A stretch of 53,123 bases of DNA from Marinifilaceae bacterium (GCA_016744515.1 JADGEF010000004.1:18984-72106), one strand, 5' to 3'; shown: positions 16,200 through 25,578, numbered from the stretch's first letter. The notes: generated by a model not told the origin, from the letters alone. Program-made: numbers and translations.

Positions 16200-19100
16200 C
16201 TAATCAACAATCTTAATCTTGTAGAACAAGCAAAAGAATAGCGGTACTACAAATAGTGTTAGGATGGTCGCGAAAAGCAGTCCAAACATGATGGTTGCCG
16301 CCATAGATCCGTACATGGCATCGTTAAACAAAGGTATCATACCTAAAATTGTTGTGAGTGCAGCCATCGTTACAGGACGCATTCTCGATACGGCTGATTC
16401 AACAACAGCTTCTAATGGCGACCTGTCTTTTATCAAGACATTGATTTGATCGATTAGAACAACAGCATTCTTAATAACCATTCCCAACAAACCAAGAAAT
16501 CCAACAATAGCGACAAAACCAAACGGTTTATCAACCAAGAATAAGCCATTAGCTACCCCAATTAACGAAAGAGGCAACATTAGAAAAATAATTAGAGTTT
16601 GACGAAATGAGTTGAATAAAATTACGATAACAACCATCATAAGAATAATGGCTAATGGGAAAAATGTACCCACATTCTTATTGCCTTCAACTTGCTTTCT
16701 ATATTCTCCATCCCACATTAAAGAATAAGCTTCGGGTAATGGTATTGCTTCAATCTTATCTTTTAACTTGGCTAACAACTGGTCTCCTGTAATATCGGAA
16801 GATATGGGATCACACTGTGCTGTAATAGAACGACGACGGTTATATCGACGAATAACAGGATCTTCCCAAGCTATTTTAGAACCATCAAGAATTTGATCGA
16901 GAATAGTCGATGAAGCCCCTCCTCCCCAAACAGGTAAATATTGTAATTGATTATTCTGATCGTGAGTATCGTCTACAACTTTAAGCAAAATATTTTGAGC
17001 TCTATCTCCATTATAAAAACGCCCCACAACAGCTCCATCATTTGCTGTTTGTAATGCTATTGACATTTGCTGACGACTCACATTTGCACGTCTGCCTTTT
17101 TCTTGATTGTACTTGGGTTCCCAAATCATCACTTTCTGTCTCCAATCATCGCGAATATTGGTTGCTAACTTTTCGTTGCGCATAATATCCTTAGCCTCAT
17201 CGGCCAAACGATGCAATACTGCAGGATCTGGTCCCATAAATCGAGCCTCAACTTTAAACTCCAATGGAGGTCCCCCTAATAATAATTTTGAATGAACATT
17301 TGCTCTGGGATAATACTCCTTAATATAAGTGTCAATAGATTTTATGATTTCAGGTAGATTATCAAAATCATCAGCTCTGACCAATAATTGACCATATGAT
17401 GAATTATTTTTAACAACTTCAGCCATCAGAATATATCGTGGTAATGATTCTCCAATTGCGGTTGTTACTGATTTAACATGATCAATGCTCATAACATATT
17501 TCTCAATTCCCTTTAAATCAGATTCAACCTCTTTAATATCGGTTCCTTCGGGCAACCAATAATTTACAGTCACCAAAGGTTTTGTTAGTTCAATAAAAAA
17601 TGGTTTTTTTACTCTACCAAAAACGATTAAACTTCCTATTAATATTAATACTATTGCTGTAAGTGAAATTAGTCTGTGGCGTAAAACCTTCATCAAAAGT
17701 TTCTCGAATATTTTATATCCTTTTCCTGAAAAAGGCACTTTATTCATAGCGCTTTTATTCACTTTTAAGAAGATATCGCTAAAGAGAACATTTTGAGTTA
17801 CAGCAAAAAGCCAACTTAAACCCAAAGAGATGGCTAAAACCTGAAACATTGATTCACAAATTTCCCCCACACTTCCGGGAGACAGGTAAATAGGCAAAAA
17901 AGCCAAAATAGCAATCAAGGTTGCACCAAACAAAGGCCAAATAGTTGTTTCGGCTCCAATTAGTGCAGCCTCTCGTCTGGAACGTCCTCTTTGTAAGGCT
18001 ATAAGAGCCCCATCGGTGACAACAATGGCATTATCGACCAACATACCCATAGCCACAATAATAGCTGCTAATGATGTGCGTTGTAATGCAATATCGCCTG
18101 CCAGCATTACAATAAAAGTTGCTAAAATTGTAAGAATTAATCCACTCCCAATAAGCAGCCCCGAACGTATGCCCATAAACAAAAGAAGAATCAGAACAAC
18201 GATAGCTACTGATCCAGCAAGATTGGTCATAAACACACGGTTGGATTCAACAACCTCATCGGATTGGAAATAAACCTTTTCAATATTCAAACCAATGGGT
18301 AATTGTGCTTTTAGTTCTTCCAAACGTTTATCAACAGCATCGCCCACATCCATAACATTAACATCCCAAGCCATAGAAAGACAAATACCAATAGACTCTT
18401 TACCATTAAGATGCATTAAGTTTCTCACTGGTTGCTGATAAGATTTCTTTATATCTGCAATATCTTTAAGTTTAATTTGTTGCTTGCTATAATCCTGAAT
18501 CACCAAATTACCCAACTCCTCAATGGTCTTAAAACTACTTCTGTCACGAATTTTTATTCTTTGTCCATCTACCTCAATTTGCCCATTATCCCATCTTGAA
18601 TTAAGATCATTTAAAAGAACCAGTACTTGCCCTGGATTAATTCCAAAACTTGCCATTCGAGAACTCAATAGATTAATCTCGATACTTTCTTTTTTAGTTC
18701 CAAAGAGTTTTATTTTTGCTACCCCATCTACCATCAAGAGCTCACGCTTCAGCATAGCCGAATAATCATGAAGTTCGGCGTAGCTATAATCATCTCCCGA
18801 AAGGGATAGAAAAATACCAAAAACATCGCCAAAATCGTCCAATACCATAGGATATGCCGTACGTGGTAATTTAACACGACAGTCGTTAACCTTGCGCCTT
18901 AAATCGTCCCAGATTTGTGGCATTTCATGAGTTTTCTTGCTTCCTTTAATCTCTACGGTTACAATAGATAGACCTTCTTTTGATTCCGATTCTATAAAAT
19001 CGAGCCCTTTAGTCGCTTGAACAGCTTGTTCAATAACATCAGTAACTTCCAACTCAACTTCATGAGGAGAAGCACCTTGGTAAGACGTTATAACCAAAGC

Positions 19101-19232
19101 TGTTTTCAGTGTAAATTCAGCATCTTCAAGCTTTGCCAATTTCGTATAGGAAAATACACCACCAACAAGACTAAAGAAAACGGCAACCCAGATTACAACC
19201 CTGTTGTTGACCGAATAATTAGCAATATTCAT
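16200..19232 (-). CDS. RND-family efflux pump, inner membrane transporter
   Basis: A 1010-residue AcrB-type transporter, slightly shorter than E. coli AcrB. The N-terminal NYSVNNRVVIWVAVFFSLVGGVF is the first transmembrane helix before the first periplasmic loop. There is a cluster of helices in the middle with GMLVDNAIVVTDGALIALQRG, the TM4 region that carries the proton-relay aspartates. The second half repeats the pattern, with VIKNAVVLIDQINVLI and a final helix AATIMFGLLFATILTLFVVPLFFC. It overlaps the membrane-fusion gene by 4 bases (ATGA), which indicates translational coupling. Substrates cannot be told from sequence. It is probably repressed by the TetR protein encoded upstream. Confidence 0.95.
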   Translation of the reverse strand: MNIANYSVNNRVVIWVAVFFSLVGGVFSYTKLAKLEDAEFTLKTALVITSYQGASPHEVELEVTDVIEQAVQATKGLDFIESESKEGLSIVTVEIKGSKKTHEMPQIWDDLRRKVNDCRVKLPRTAYPMVLDDFGDVFGIFLSLSGDDYSYAELHDYSAMLKRELLMVDGVAKIKLFGTKKESIEINLLSSRMASFGINPGQVLVLLNDLNSRWDNGQIEVDGQRIKIRDRSSFKTIEELGNLVIQDYSKQQIKLKDIADIKKSYQQPVRNLMHLNGKESIGICLSMAWDVNVMDVGDAVDKRLEELKAQLPIGLNIEKVYFQSDEVVESNRVFMTNLAGSVAIVVLILLLFMGIRSGLLIGSGLILTILATFIVMLAGDIALQRTSLAAIIVAMGMLVDNAIVVTDGALIALQRGRSRREAALIGAETTIWPLFGATLIAILAFLPIYLSPGSVGEICESMFQVLAISLGLSWLFAVTQNVLFSDIFLKVNKSAMNKVPFSGKGYKIFEKLLMKVLRHRLISLTAIVLILIGSLIVFGRVKKPFFIELTKPLVTVNYWLPEGTDIKEVESDLKGIEKYVMSIDHVKSVTTAIGESLPRYILMAEVVKNNSSYGQLLVRADDFDNLPEIIKSIDTYIKEYYPRANVHSKLLLGGPPLEFKVEARFMGPDPAVLHRLADEAKDIMRNEKLATNIRDDWRQKVMIWEPKYNQEKGRRANVSRQQMSIALQTANDGAVVGRFYNGDRAQNILLKVVDDTHDQNNQLQYLPVWGGGASSTILDQILDGSKIAWEDPVIRRYNRRRSITAQCDPISSDITGDQLLAKLKDKIEAIPLPEAYSLMWDGEYRKQVEGNKNVGTFFPLAIILMMVVIVILFNSFRQTLIIFLMLPLSLIGVANGLFLVDKPFGFVAIVGFLGLLGMVIKNAVVLIDQINVLIKDRSPLEAVVESAVSRMRPVTMAALTTILGMIPLFNDAMYGSMAATIMFGLLFATILTLFVVPLFFCLFYKIKIVD

Positions 19233-20326
19233 AATAGACCTCCTATGTTTGAATTGGTCTTTTCTATCAATAGTTTCACAGCTTGTTTATCGATAAGGAA
19301 AGCCGCACCAGCAACTACAATTTGCTCACCTTTTCGAATTCCTTTTCGAACCAATACCTTATCATTAGCTAATAAACGAACAATCTCAACTTCACGCTGA
19401 TTGACTAACTTCTGTTTTTCGTTATAAACCCAAACAATGCTCTTCCCTTTATAATTTACAACAGATGCAACAGGAAGCTCATAGCCATCTTCAGTGTTTG
19501 TTTCACTAATTTCAATATTCAAGCTGGCATTCATTCCTGGACGAAGGTTTTTTGCCTCCCCCTTGTTTAAATATACTTTTATAGGATAAACCTGATTATT
19601 CCCTGCCGTTTTTTTACTGATTTCCTTTAGTTTAGCTGCAATAACTCTTGTCTTACCATTTTTCACTGTGCAGGTGAAAGATTTAAAATCTTCAGAATGA
19701 CTAGCAATACTCTCTGGAACACCAGCAATAACCTCGAGAACAGAAACATCAAGCAAAGTCAAAATTGGATAACCTGCTCCAATCTTTTCAAAATTTTCAA
19801 CCATTTTGGTCTGTACATAGCCATCAAAAGGGGCAAAAAGCTTCGTGTCATTTAAAGCATTTTTTGCTTTATTGAAATTAGACTCTGCCACTGCCGCAGC
19901 AACGTCAACTTTCTCTTTAGTGCTTTCGGGCACCGATTTTTTCTCATAAAGTTCCTGATAACGTTTCGCATCCTGCTTTGCGTGTAACCAATTGGTTTTA
20001 GCTGATTCCAAATTAACCTCAAAATCACGAGGGTCAATCTCAGCTAACAAGTCACCTTTTTTTACGAACATGCCTTCTTTTGCATTAAGCTGTACCAAAG
20101 GACCTGGAACTCGGAATGCCAATTTTACCTCTCGAGATTCTTTTACTTTTCCAGGAAAGGTGTAGATAGATGTATTATTTCTACTCTCTACTCGCACAAC
20201 TTTTACAGGTCGTACAGTCTTTTCAACTTCTGTTTTGGCATTACAGCCAAAAAGGAATAAGGATAAAATTAATCCGGCTCCCAATAATCGTATTGATGTC
20301 ATCAAATTATTATTTAGATATTTCAT
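19229..20326 (-). CDS. RND efflux periplasmic adaptor (membrane fusion) lipoprotein
   Basis: A 365-residue HlyD/AcrA-like adaptor. A lipobox LFGC places the acylated cysteine at residue 28 after a hydrophobic signal, so it is a lipoprotein anchored in the inner membrane. Segments in order: the lipoyl half (EVKLAFRVPGPLVQLNAKEGMFVKKGDLLAEIDPRDF), a helical hairpin (residues about 100-140), the second lipoyl half (APFDGYVQTKMVENFEKIGAGYPILTL) and the beta-barrel and membrane-proximal domains. It overlaps the pump gene by 4 bases. A TetR-type operator copy lies about 25-40 bases upstream of its start. Confidence 0.95.
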   Translation of the reverse strand: MKYLNNNLMTSIRLLGAGLILSLFLFGCNAKTEVEKTVRPVKVVRVESRNNTSIYTFPGKVKESREVKLAFRVPGPLVQLNAKEGMFVKKGDLLAEIDPRDFEVNLESAKTNWLHAKQDAKRYQELYEKKSVPESTKEKVDVAAAVAESNFNKAKNALNDTKLFAPFDGYVQTKMVENFEKIGAGYPILTLLDVSVLEVIAGVPESIASHSEDFKSFTCTVKNGKTRVIAAKLKEISKKTAGNNQVYPIKVYLNKGEAKNLRPGMNASLNIEISETNTEDGYELPVASVVNYKGKSIVWVYNEKQKLVNQREVEIVRLLANDKVLVRKGIRKGEQIVVAGAAFLIDKQAVKLLIEKTNSNIGGLL

Positions 20327-20348
20327 TTTTAAAACTCCGATTTATTAA

Positions 20349-20364
20349 TTAAACGTTTGTTTAA
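20349..20364. promoter_or_regulatory. Probable TetR operator upstream of the efflux genes
   Basis: TTAAACGTTTGTTTAA is a palindrome of half-site TTAAAC around four bases. Its reverse complement differs at one base from the palindrome in the tetR promoter (21048-21063). Lying 23 bases before the adaptor start, it is well placed to block transcription of the pump genes. Confidence 0.75.
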
Positions 20365-20420
20365 CTCGTAGGTGTAAAAAAACACGCAAATCACTTTGCG
20401 GTTTAATCAGCCTATACAAC

Positions 20421-21026
20421 TTACTCTTTTCCCAACTGAAGCGTTAAATAATTCTGAACAAATAGATGTAAGATTTTTCTTGTTTCACGTTTATTTTTAT
20501 TTGAAAAACTAGTATCCCCAAGAGCAATATCCATCGCTCTTGGGGTAGACAAAGCTTTATTCACCATTCCTAATATCATAACTGGCATCATTTTACACAC
20601 AGTATCATCAATGTCTGACTTACAATCCTTTATACATTTATACATGTACTCATGACTCTTCGATATAATGGATAAAATAAGATCTACAATATTCTTATTC
20701 CGATTTAAAGACAACTCAGTTCCAAAAACATAACTTACCAAATCGTAATCGACAAAATGATCTACATATGTTTGAAATATTAGAGTTGTTCTTTCTCGAG
20801 GTTCTAAATTTAGGTCCTTAATCTTTCTCGTCTTTTCGTCCATCTTATTAGATGTCTCAGTAATTAAATCAACAAGAACACCTTCTTTCGATTTGAAATA
20901 ATAAGAGATCATAGCAATATTCACACCTGCTTCCTTAGCAATTTGTCTCACACTAGTTCCATCATAACCATTCTTCACAAACAGCTGAGCTGAGGCATTC
21001 AAAATTTTTGATCTACTATCTTCCAT
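20421..21026 (-). CDS. TetR/AcrR-family transcriptional repressor
   Basis: A 201-residue regulator. The N-terminal helix-turn-helix is clear: ILNASAQLFVKNGYDGTSVRQIAKEAGVNIAMISYYFKSKEGVLVDLI (residues about 8-55), with the GVNIAMISYYF recognition region of the family. The C-terminal two thirds are helical, as for ligand-binding TetR domains, and not diagnostic of ligand. It stands first in the tetR-adaptor-pump-channel series on the minus strand. The palindrome TTAAAC-N4-GTTTAA is found both in its own promoter and before the adaptor gene. It is therefore probably an autoregulated local repressor of the efflux system. Confidence 0.92.
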   Translation of the reverse strand: MEDSRSKILNASAQLFVKNGYDGTSVRQIAKEAGVNIAMISYYFKSKEGVLVDLITETSNKMDEKTRKIKDLNLEPRERTTLIFQTYVDHFVDYDLVSYVFGTELSLNRNKNIVDLILSIISKSHEYMYKCIKDCKSDIDDTVCKMMPVMILGMVNKALSTPRAMDIALGDTSFSNKNKRETRKILHLFVQNYLTLQLGKE

Positions 21027-21042
21027 ATCAATTAATTTGATG

Positions 21043-21072
21043 CAAAGTTAAACAAGCGTTTAACTTTTGCAA
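21043..21072 (-). promoter_or_regulatory. tetR promoter
   Basis: On the minus strand TTG (21072-21070), 19 bases, then TAACTTTG (21050-21043) match the Bacteroidota -33/-7 arrangement. The -7 box is 17 bases before the tetR start codon. The operator palindrome fills the spacer between the two boxes. Confidence 0.7.
21048..21063. promoter_or_regulatory. Probable TetR autoregulatory operator
   Basis: TTAAACAAGCGTTTAA, a palindrome with the same TTAAAC half-sites as the copy at 20349-20364; only one base differs when that copy is read in reverse complement. It overlaps the -7 box of the tetR promoter, the classical position for autorepression. Confidence 0.75.
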
Positions 21073-21177
21073 GGGTATTTTAATTTTTTAACATCTGACT
21101 ACGTAAAAAACAACTCACATGCAGCTAAATATGAAAACATATTTCCCCAATTTTCATGCATTTTCCATCAAGACTTA

Positions 21178-21185
21178 TACTTTTG
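21178..21185 (+). promoter_or_regulatory. Candidate -7 box for the deacetylase gene
   Basis: TACTTTTG matches TAnnTTTG and lies 22 bases before the start codon at 21208. A T-rich stretch about 22 bases upstream may serve as a weak -33 element. Confidence 0.4.
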
Positions 21186-21207
21186 ATGAATCAAATCAAT
21201 TTATTTT

Positions 21208-21819
21208 ATGCGGTTCGTTAAAATACCTCAACTTTTAAAGAAGCTATTTCCTAGCTTGACATGGGATTACAATACGGGTGACAAAATCGTCTACATCACC
21301 TTTGATGATGGTCCTATTCCTGAATCTACAGCATGGACTCTTAATCTTCTTAGAGAGAAAAATGTTAAAGCAAGCTTCTTTTGTGTAGGCGATAATGTAA
21401 GAAAATATCCTGAAATATATCAGCAAATATTAGACGAAGGTCATGCCGTTGGCAACCACACACACAATCATCTCAGAGGTTTCACAAGCCAAACACAAGC
21501 TTATATTGATAATGTAGAATTAGCAAGTCAATACATCGACTCAAAGCTATTCCGCCCTCCATATGGAATGATCAAACGCTCACAAGCTAAAAGACTATTA
21601 ATGGACTACAAAATTATTATGTGGGACGTTCTTAGTGAAGATTACCGTCAGGATATTACACCTGGAGAATGCTACCTAGCTGTTCTTAAAAACATCCGAC
21701 CTGGTTCAATCATTCTTTTCCATAACCATGTAAAATCAGAAACCAATATGCGCTATGCATTGCCTCGATTAATAGATGAACTTCAAAATAGAGGCTTTGA
21801 ATTTGAGGTTTGCAGCTAA
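21208..21819 (+). CDS. Polysaccharide deacetylase (NodB homology domain)
   Basis: A 203-residue single-domain carbohydrate esterase family 4 protein. Motif 1 TFDDGP gives Asp33 (base) and Asp34 (metal). Motif 2 NHTHNH gives metal ligands His84 and His88. Motif 3 RPPYG is at 116-120. Motif 4 includes WDVLSEDYRQD, and the C-terminal LFHNH supplies the catalytic histidine. There is no signal peptide or membrane helix, so location is uncertain; family members deacetylate peptidoglycan or other N-acetylglucosamine polymers. The compact size is typical of stand-alone Bacteroidota members. It stands alone between the divergent tetR and the next gene. Confidence 0.93.
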   Translation: MRFVKIPQLLKKLFPSLTWDYNTGDKIVYITFDDGPIPESTAWTLNLLREKNVKASFFCVGDNVRKYPEIYQQILDEGHAVGNHTHNHLRGFTSQTQAYIDNVELASQYIDSKLFRPPYGMIKRSQAKRLLMDYKIIMWDVLSEDYRQDITPGECYLAVLKNIRPGSIILFHNHVKSETNMRYALPRLIDELQNRGFEFEVCS

Positions 21820-21977
21820 AGTTACTCCAACAAACTTGTACCAAACCTTTACTTTCTAAAACACCATTCTCCACAAACATAAATAGCGTTAAACCATAAT
21901 ACACGCATAGCCTCTTCATCGCTACCAAAATAAGTACAATCAACACCTCCTTAAACTTGACAGATTTGACAAGGTAG

Positions 21978-21997
21978 TATGTTTAATAATAAACATA
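21978..21997. promoter_or_regulatory. Operator-like palindrome before the 22033 gene
   Basis: TATGTTTA and TAAACATA flank a 4-base centre (ATAA), giving a perfect 8-bp inverted repeat 35 bases before the start codon. It could be a regulator site or a 5' leader hairpin; no T-run follows. Confidence 0.4.
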
Positions 21998-22032
21998 TCT
22001 TCGTTTAGAACTAACACCTCTTAAATTATAAC

Positions 22033-23961
22033 ATGCGCCTAATCCTCTTTCTTCTTATTTTATTTGCAACAAACACCTTCGCTCAAACAATTATAACTGG
22101 GAAGGTTTCCGACCAAACCAAGCAAGCCTTACCTGGAAGTAGTATTTATATTAAAGACAGCTATATAGGTACTGTGAGCAATAGTCAAGGCAATTTTAAG
22201 ATAAAAATTCCCAAAATATATCAATCTGGCAAGCTATGCATTAGCAGTATAGGCTATCAATCCAAAGAAATTAGTTTAAACAAGTTGGTAACTCCCCTAC
22301 TTGTAAAACTAGAAAAGGATACTGCTCAACTAAATGAGGTACTGGTTATGCCCAAAGATACCTTACTTGCCTTATTACGTAAAGCGTATGGGAAAATTAA
22401 AGATAACTACCCCAATGTGGATACCAGAATGAAAGGTTTCTACAGAGAATCGTATTACGAAGCGAATAAAGAAGAGTATTTATATTTTGGGGAGGCTATA
22501 ATTGATGTTTTTAAGTCCTCATATAATAACTCTTCTGAAGGTCAGGTTAAAATTGAAGAGAGTCGAATGAATAAACATCCCTTGTACCACGATTACAGTT
22601 CGGTAATGTGGTATGGAGGTTTACATTTCCCATTATACTCAGATGATATCAAACATCGAGCCTCATATTTATCACCTAAGGATTTTAAAAGATATGATTA
22701 TACGATCTATAAAGATAAACTAGATAACCAATCCGTATATCGAATCGAGTTTAAGCCCAAAGAGGGGCAAAAAGCTAAATATCAAGGGAGATTTTATTTA
22801 GATATAACTTCTTTAGCATACTTGTATAGCGAATGTACCTTTTCTGACTTTGGTTACGAAAAAAGAAATAAATACTTGTTTTTTAATGGGTTAAGTGTTT
22901 CAAAAAGAAAAGAACAACTAAAGTATAAATTTTGGAAAGGCAAATATTATCTTTCTTTTAGCTCTTCTAAAGAAAACCTTTACAATAAAAAGACACAATC
23001 CAAATTAATTCGAATTTACGAATACCTAACAACAGATATTAATTCAAAAGATGCCAAACCCATCCAATTTGCAGAACAGACAGAATTAACAGATGTGTTT
23101 TATCTAAAAGCTAAGGACATTCAAAAATCAGACTGGCAAGATAAAACACGCATTCAAGCAGACAGTTCCTTAATTAAACTAATGGAATATAGTCCAAACA
23201 AGTCAAACTCCTTATTACATAAAGAACACAATCTCCCTAAAGGCTACCAGTTTAAGCAGAAACTAATGAAAGTTCTCACTCACACCTATGCAGATATTTA
23301 CATTCGAGCAAAATCGAATAAATCTATAACCGAAGCAAAAATCATCTACACACCTTCCCCTGATTTATCTTTTAATAAATCAATCCCTACTGGTAACAGT
23401 CCAGAATTCTCCTTTGGAATGAAAATGGGTTATAAATTGAATCCTCATTTTGACATCAACTATGATTCGCAAGAATCTATTGGTAAAAATATATCTGAAT
23501 TAAATTCATTAGGATTTGCATACGAAACCCCAATCATCAATAGAGGAAATCAATTACTGCTGATGTGTGGTGTTAATTATTTCTTTTTACAAGAAGGAAT
23601 TCATGTTGGATATTTTAAATCAAAATCGAACTTTAAAGCTGGGGGTAAAAAGTTTAATGCTGATAAAATCGCTTTATATATAGGAAAGAAAAAACAAGGC
23701 CTTTCTTTTGACTTAGGCCTAAGAACCAAACTGAAAAAATTCTATAGTCTATTTGTAATGGGAGGCTATCAATTTAATTTACAGGAACAAGACCGTTTGT
23801 TTATTAAAGAAAAATCAGGTTTCTTTTTAACCCGTAAAAAAGCCAATATTTCATTGAAAAATTCCTCAATCAAATATTTTGAAGATGGTATACAAACTTC
23901 GACAACATGTTTTGATACAAATAACTTTAATTTAAAAGTTGGTATAAGGATTATGCTTTAG
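22033..23961 (+). CDS. Secreted protein with carboxypeptidase-like regulatory domain
   Basis: A 642-residue exported protein. The signal peptide is MRLILFLLILFATNTFAQ. It is followed by a CarboxypepD_reg-like beta-sandwich domain (ITGKVSDQTKQALPGSSIYIKDSYIGTVSNSQGNFKIKIP, residues about 20-105), ending in LNEVLVMPKD as in many Bacteroidota outer-membrane proteins. The central 300 residues resemble the DUF5686-type region by pattern only. The C-terminal part has short alternating strands with aromatic residues (LFVMGGYQFNL, FNLKVGIRIML end), suggesting outer-membrane association. No TonB plug is present. Function unknown; regulatory-domain call is firm, the rest is inference. Confidence 0.8.
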   Translation: MRLILFLLILFATNTFAQTIITGKVSDQTKQALPGSSIYIKDSYIGTVSNSQGNFKIKIPKIYQSGKLCISSIGYQSKEISLNKLVTPLLVKLEKDTAQLNEVLVMPKDTLLALLRKAYGKIKDNYPNVDTRMKGFYRESYYEANKEEYLYFGEAIIDVFKSSYNNSSEGQVKIEESRMNKHPLYHDYSSVMWYGGLHFPLYSDDIKHRASYLSPKDFKRYDYTIYKDKLDNQSVYRIEFKPKEGQKAKYQGRFYLDITSLAYLYSECTFSDFGYEKRNKYLFFNGLSVSKRKEQLKYKFWKGKYYLSFSSSKENLYNKKTQSKLIRIYEYLTTDINSKDAKPIQFAEQTELTDVFYLKAKDIQKSDWQDKTRIQADSSLIKLMEYSPNKSNSLLHKEHNLPKGYQFKQKLMKVLTHTYADIYIRAKSNKSITEAKIIYTPSPDLSFNKSIPTGNSPEFSFGMKMGYKLNPHFDINYDSQESIGKNISELNSLGFAYETPIINRGNQLLLMCGVNYFFLQEGIHVGYFKSKSNFKAGGKKFNADKIALYIGKKKQGLSFDLGLRTKLKKFYSLFVMGGYQFNLQEQDRLFIKEKSGFFLTRKKANISLKNSSIKYFEDGIQTSTTCFDTNNFNLKVGIRIML

Positions 23962-23977
23962 TTTAACTTTGTTGACT

Positions 23978-24340
23978 ATGATACAAAACAAAGATTACAT
24001 CCTTCAAATGATTGAAGCAGCAGGTAAAGCACTTGCCAAAATAATTGGTTTTAGAGAACAGGAAGAATTTCATCAAGCTCTTGAAGAAATTGAACTTTGC
24101 TATTCGGAACATTTCGATTTAATACATATCGATACTGAAAGTAATTATATCAAACTCGATATCTATGGCGAATTACTCAAACACGAGGCTGATATTAACG
24201 GCAAACTAGGTGAGGATTTAAAGGCAAAAGAGCTTTATAAAAAGGCACTACAGAGTCTTTCAAAGGCTGAAATAAAAAGTAAGAGTTTCGATATGAAACG
24301 AATGGGATTGATGAATGAAATTAAATCAGCCATACGATAA
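23978..24340 (+). CDS. Small helical protein, unknown function
   Basis: About 120 residues from the ATG at 23978; an upstream TTG at 23969 is a weaker start. The protein begins MIQNKDYILQMIEAAGKALAKIIG and is almost wholly helical, with a C-terminal TPR-like pair (GEDLKAKELYKKALQSLSKAEI). It resembles short DUF6483-type proteins that begin with a DYILRMIE-like segment, a tentative match. The TAACTTTG before the start (23964-23971) would place transcription at or near the ATG, but no -33 element is visible. It follows the secreted protein gene closely and may be co-transcribed. Confidence 0.6.
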   Translation: MIQNKDYILQMIEAAGKALAKIIGFREQEEFHQALEEIELCYSEHFDLIHIDTESNYIKLDIYGELLKHEADINGKLGEDLKAKELYKKALQSLSKAEIKSKSFDMKRMGLMNEIKSAIR

Positions 24341-24353
24341 ATTTCGAAGGTAC

Positions 24354-24492
24354 TTATCAGATGAATTAATAAGCATCTAGAAAAATCATCTGATAACTTT
24401 TCGTTCTTAAGATGAATTCATTTGATAATTTATTTACATCAAGATGAATTTATCCGATAAATATTCATGATGTAAATAACTTATCGGATAAA
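24354..24492. repeat. REP-like repeat block 1 (hairpins A and B)
   Basis: Hairpin A pairs TTATCAGATGA with TCATCTGATAA (24354-24396). Hairpin B pairs TTTATCCGATAAA (24449-24461) with TTATCGGATAAA (24481-24492). The same A-B arrangement recurs in blocks 2 and 3 around the transposase gene, as expected for REP elements served by a RAYT. Confidence 0.85.
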
Positions 24493-24521
24493 TAAAATTA
24501 CTTAAGATCCCTTTCTTTCGC

Positions 24522-24671
24522 CCCATATGCCGACATTATTGCATGGTGTTTAATACCTAATCATTTTCACTTAATGGTGCGCATCAATAACACAGAATTA
24601 ATAACTATACTGACAAGCGAAATGGTAGTCTGGTGAATAAAGACATTGCTATAAATCTTGGGTTAATATAG
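24522..24671 (+). pseudogene. Deleted remnant of a REP-associated tyrosine transposase
   Basis: Nearly identical in two pieces to the intact gene at 24866-25453. The first piece (24522 to about 24604) matches codons around the catalytic HFH motif. The second (from about 24608) matches the last ~22 codons and stop. Roughly 310 bases between them and about 120 bases at the 5' end are missing, so it cannot encode an active transposase. It lies between REP blocks 1 and 2, giving the structure of a miniature derivative of the full element. Confidence 0.85.
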
Positions 24672-24678
24672 TCGAGAG

Positions 24679-24783
24679 TTATCAGATGAATTAATAAGCA
24701 TCTAGAAAAGTCATCTGATAATTTCTTGACGATAAATCAATTTATCCGATAAATTTTCATGGTATACATTAGTTATCGGATAA
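24679..24783. repeat. REP-like repeat block 2 (hairpins A and B)
   Basis: Hairpin A at 24679-24721 has the same arms as block 1. Hairpin B pairs 24741-24753 with 24773-24783. It follows the remnant's stop codon by seven bases, the same spacing as block 3 to the intact transposase (both are separated by TCGAGAG). Confidence 0.85.
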
Positions 24784-24865
24784 TAAAATTGCTTAATTTT
24801 CATACTATAAGCTTTTCCTAATCAATAATTAAACTTATATTCCTGTTAAATTAAAAAATCAAAAT

Positions 24866-25453
24866 ATGGATTTTGAAAGTGGACATATTTATCATATCCT
24901 TAATCAAGGGAATAATAAAAGAAGAATCTTTTTCAAAAGAGATAACTACCTCTATTTTATCAAGAAAATAAGAACACACATACTCCCATATGCCGATATT
25001 ATTGCATGGTGTTTAATGCCTAATCATTTTCACTTAATGGTGCGCATCAATAACACAGAGCTAATGATTAATCCTCATAAGAAAAATGAAAAACTAAGAA
25101 ATATTAATAGCTCCATAGCCATAATGCTGCATTCATATACAAGAGCTATTAATAGAGCTGAAAATACATCAGGTTCTCTTTTTAAAGCACGCACAAAATC
25201 TTATTGTTTGGATAAAATTGAGACAATAGATAATATCTGGTATTCCGACAATGGTATAAGCATGATAAACACAGATCACTCGACAAGTTATCATTTGCAA
25301 ACTTGTTTTAATTACATACACAACAATCCAACTGCAGCAAAATTGATAAAATGCAATACCGATTGGGAATTTTCTTCTGCGATTGATTATGCTGACAAGC
25401 GAAATGGTAGTCTGGTGAATAAAGGTATTGCTATAAAGCTTGGGCTAATATAA
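24866..25453 (+). CDS. REP-associated tyrosine transposase (RAYT, Y1_Tnp family)
   Basis: A 195-residue IS200-like HUH single-strand transposase. The opening GHIYHILNQGNNKRRIFF, the catalytic HUH motif in WCLMPNHFHLMV (residues about 48-59) and the C-terminal CFNYIHNNPTAAKL with its conserved Asn-Pro are typical of transposase families associated with REP sequences. The catalytic tyrosine probably lies in LHSYTRAINR. It is flanked by A/B hairpin blocks on both sides, which are its likely substrates. Unlike IS200/IS605, RAYTs are normally single-copy and domesticated. The residual pieces at 24522-24671 show that at least one copy was duplicated locally and decayed. Confidence 0.9.
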   Translation: MDFESGHIYHILNQGNNKRRIFFKRDNYLYFIKKIRTHILPYADIIAWCLMPNHFHLMVRINNTELMINPHKKNEKLRNINSSIAIMLHSYTRAINRAENTSGSLFKARTKSYCLDKIETIDNIWYSDNGISMINTDHSTSYHLQTCFNYIHNNPTAAKLIKCNTDWEFSSAIDYADKRNGSLVNKGIAIKLGLI

Positions 25454-25460
25454 TCGAGAG

Positions 25461-25567
25461 TTATCAGATGAATTAATAAGCATCTAGAAAAATCATCTAA
25501 TAACTTTTTTTCTTCAAGATGAATTTATCCGATAAATTTTCACCTTGTAAATAATTTATCGGATAAA
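25461..25567. repeat. REP-like repeat block 3 (hairpins A and B)
   Basis: Hairpin A pairs TTATCAGATGA with TCATCTAATAA (25461-25503). Hairpin B pairs 25524-25536 with TTTATCGGATAAA (25555-25567). It begins seven bases after the transposase stop codon. Confidence 0.85.
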
Positions 25568-25578
25568 CTTCGGAGATC

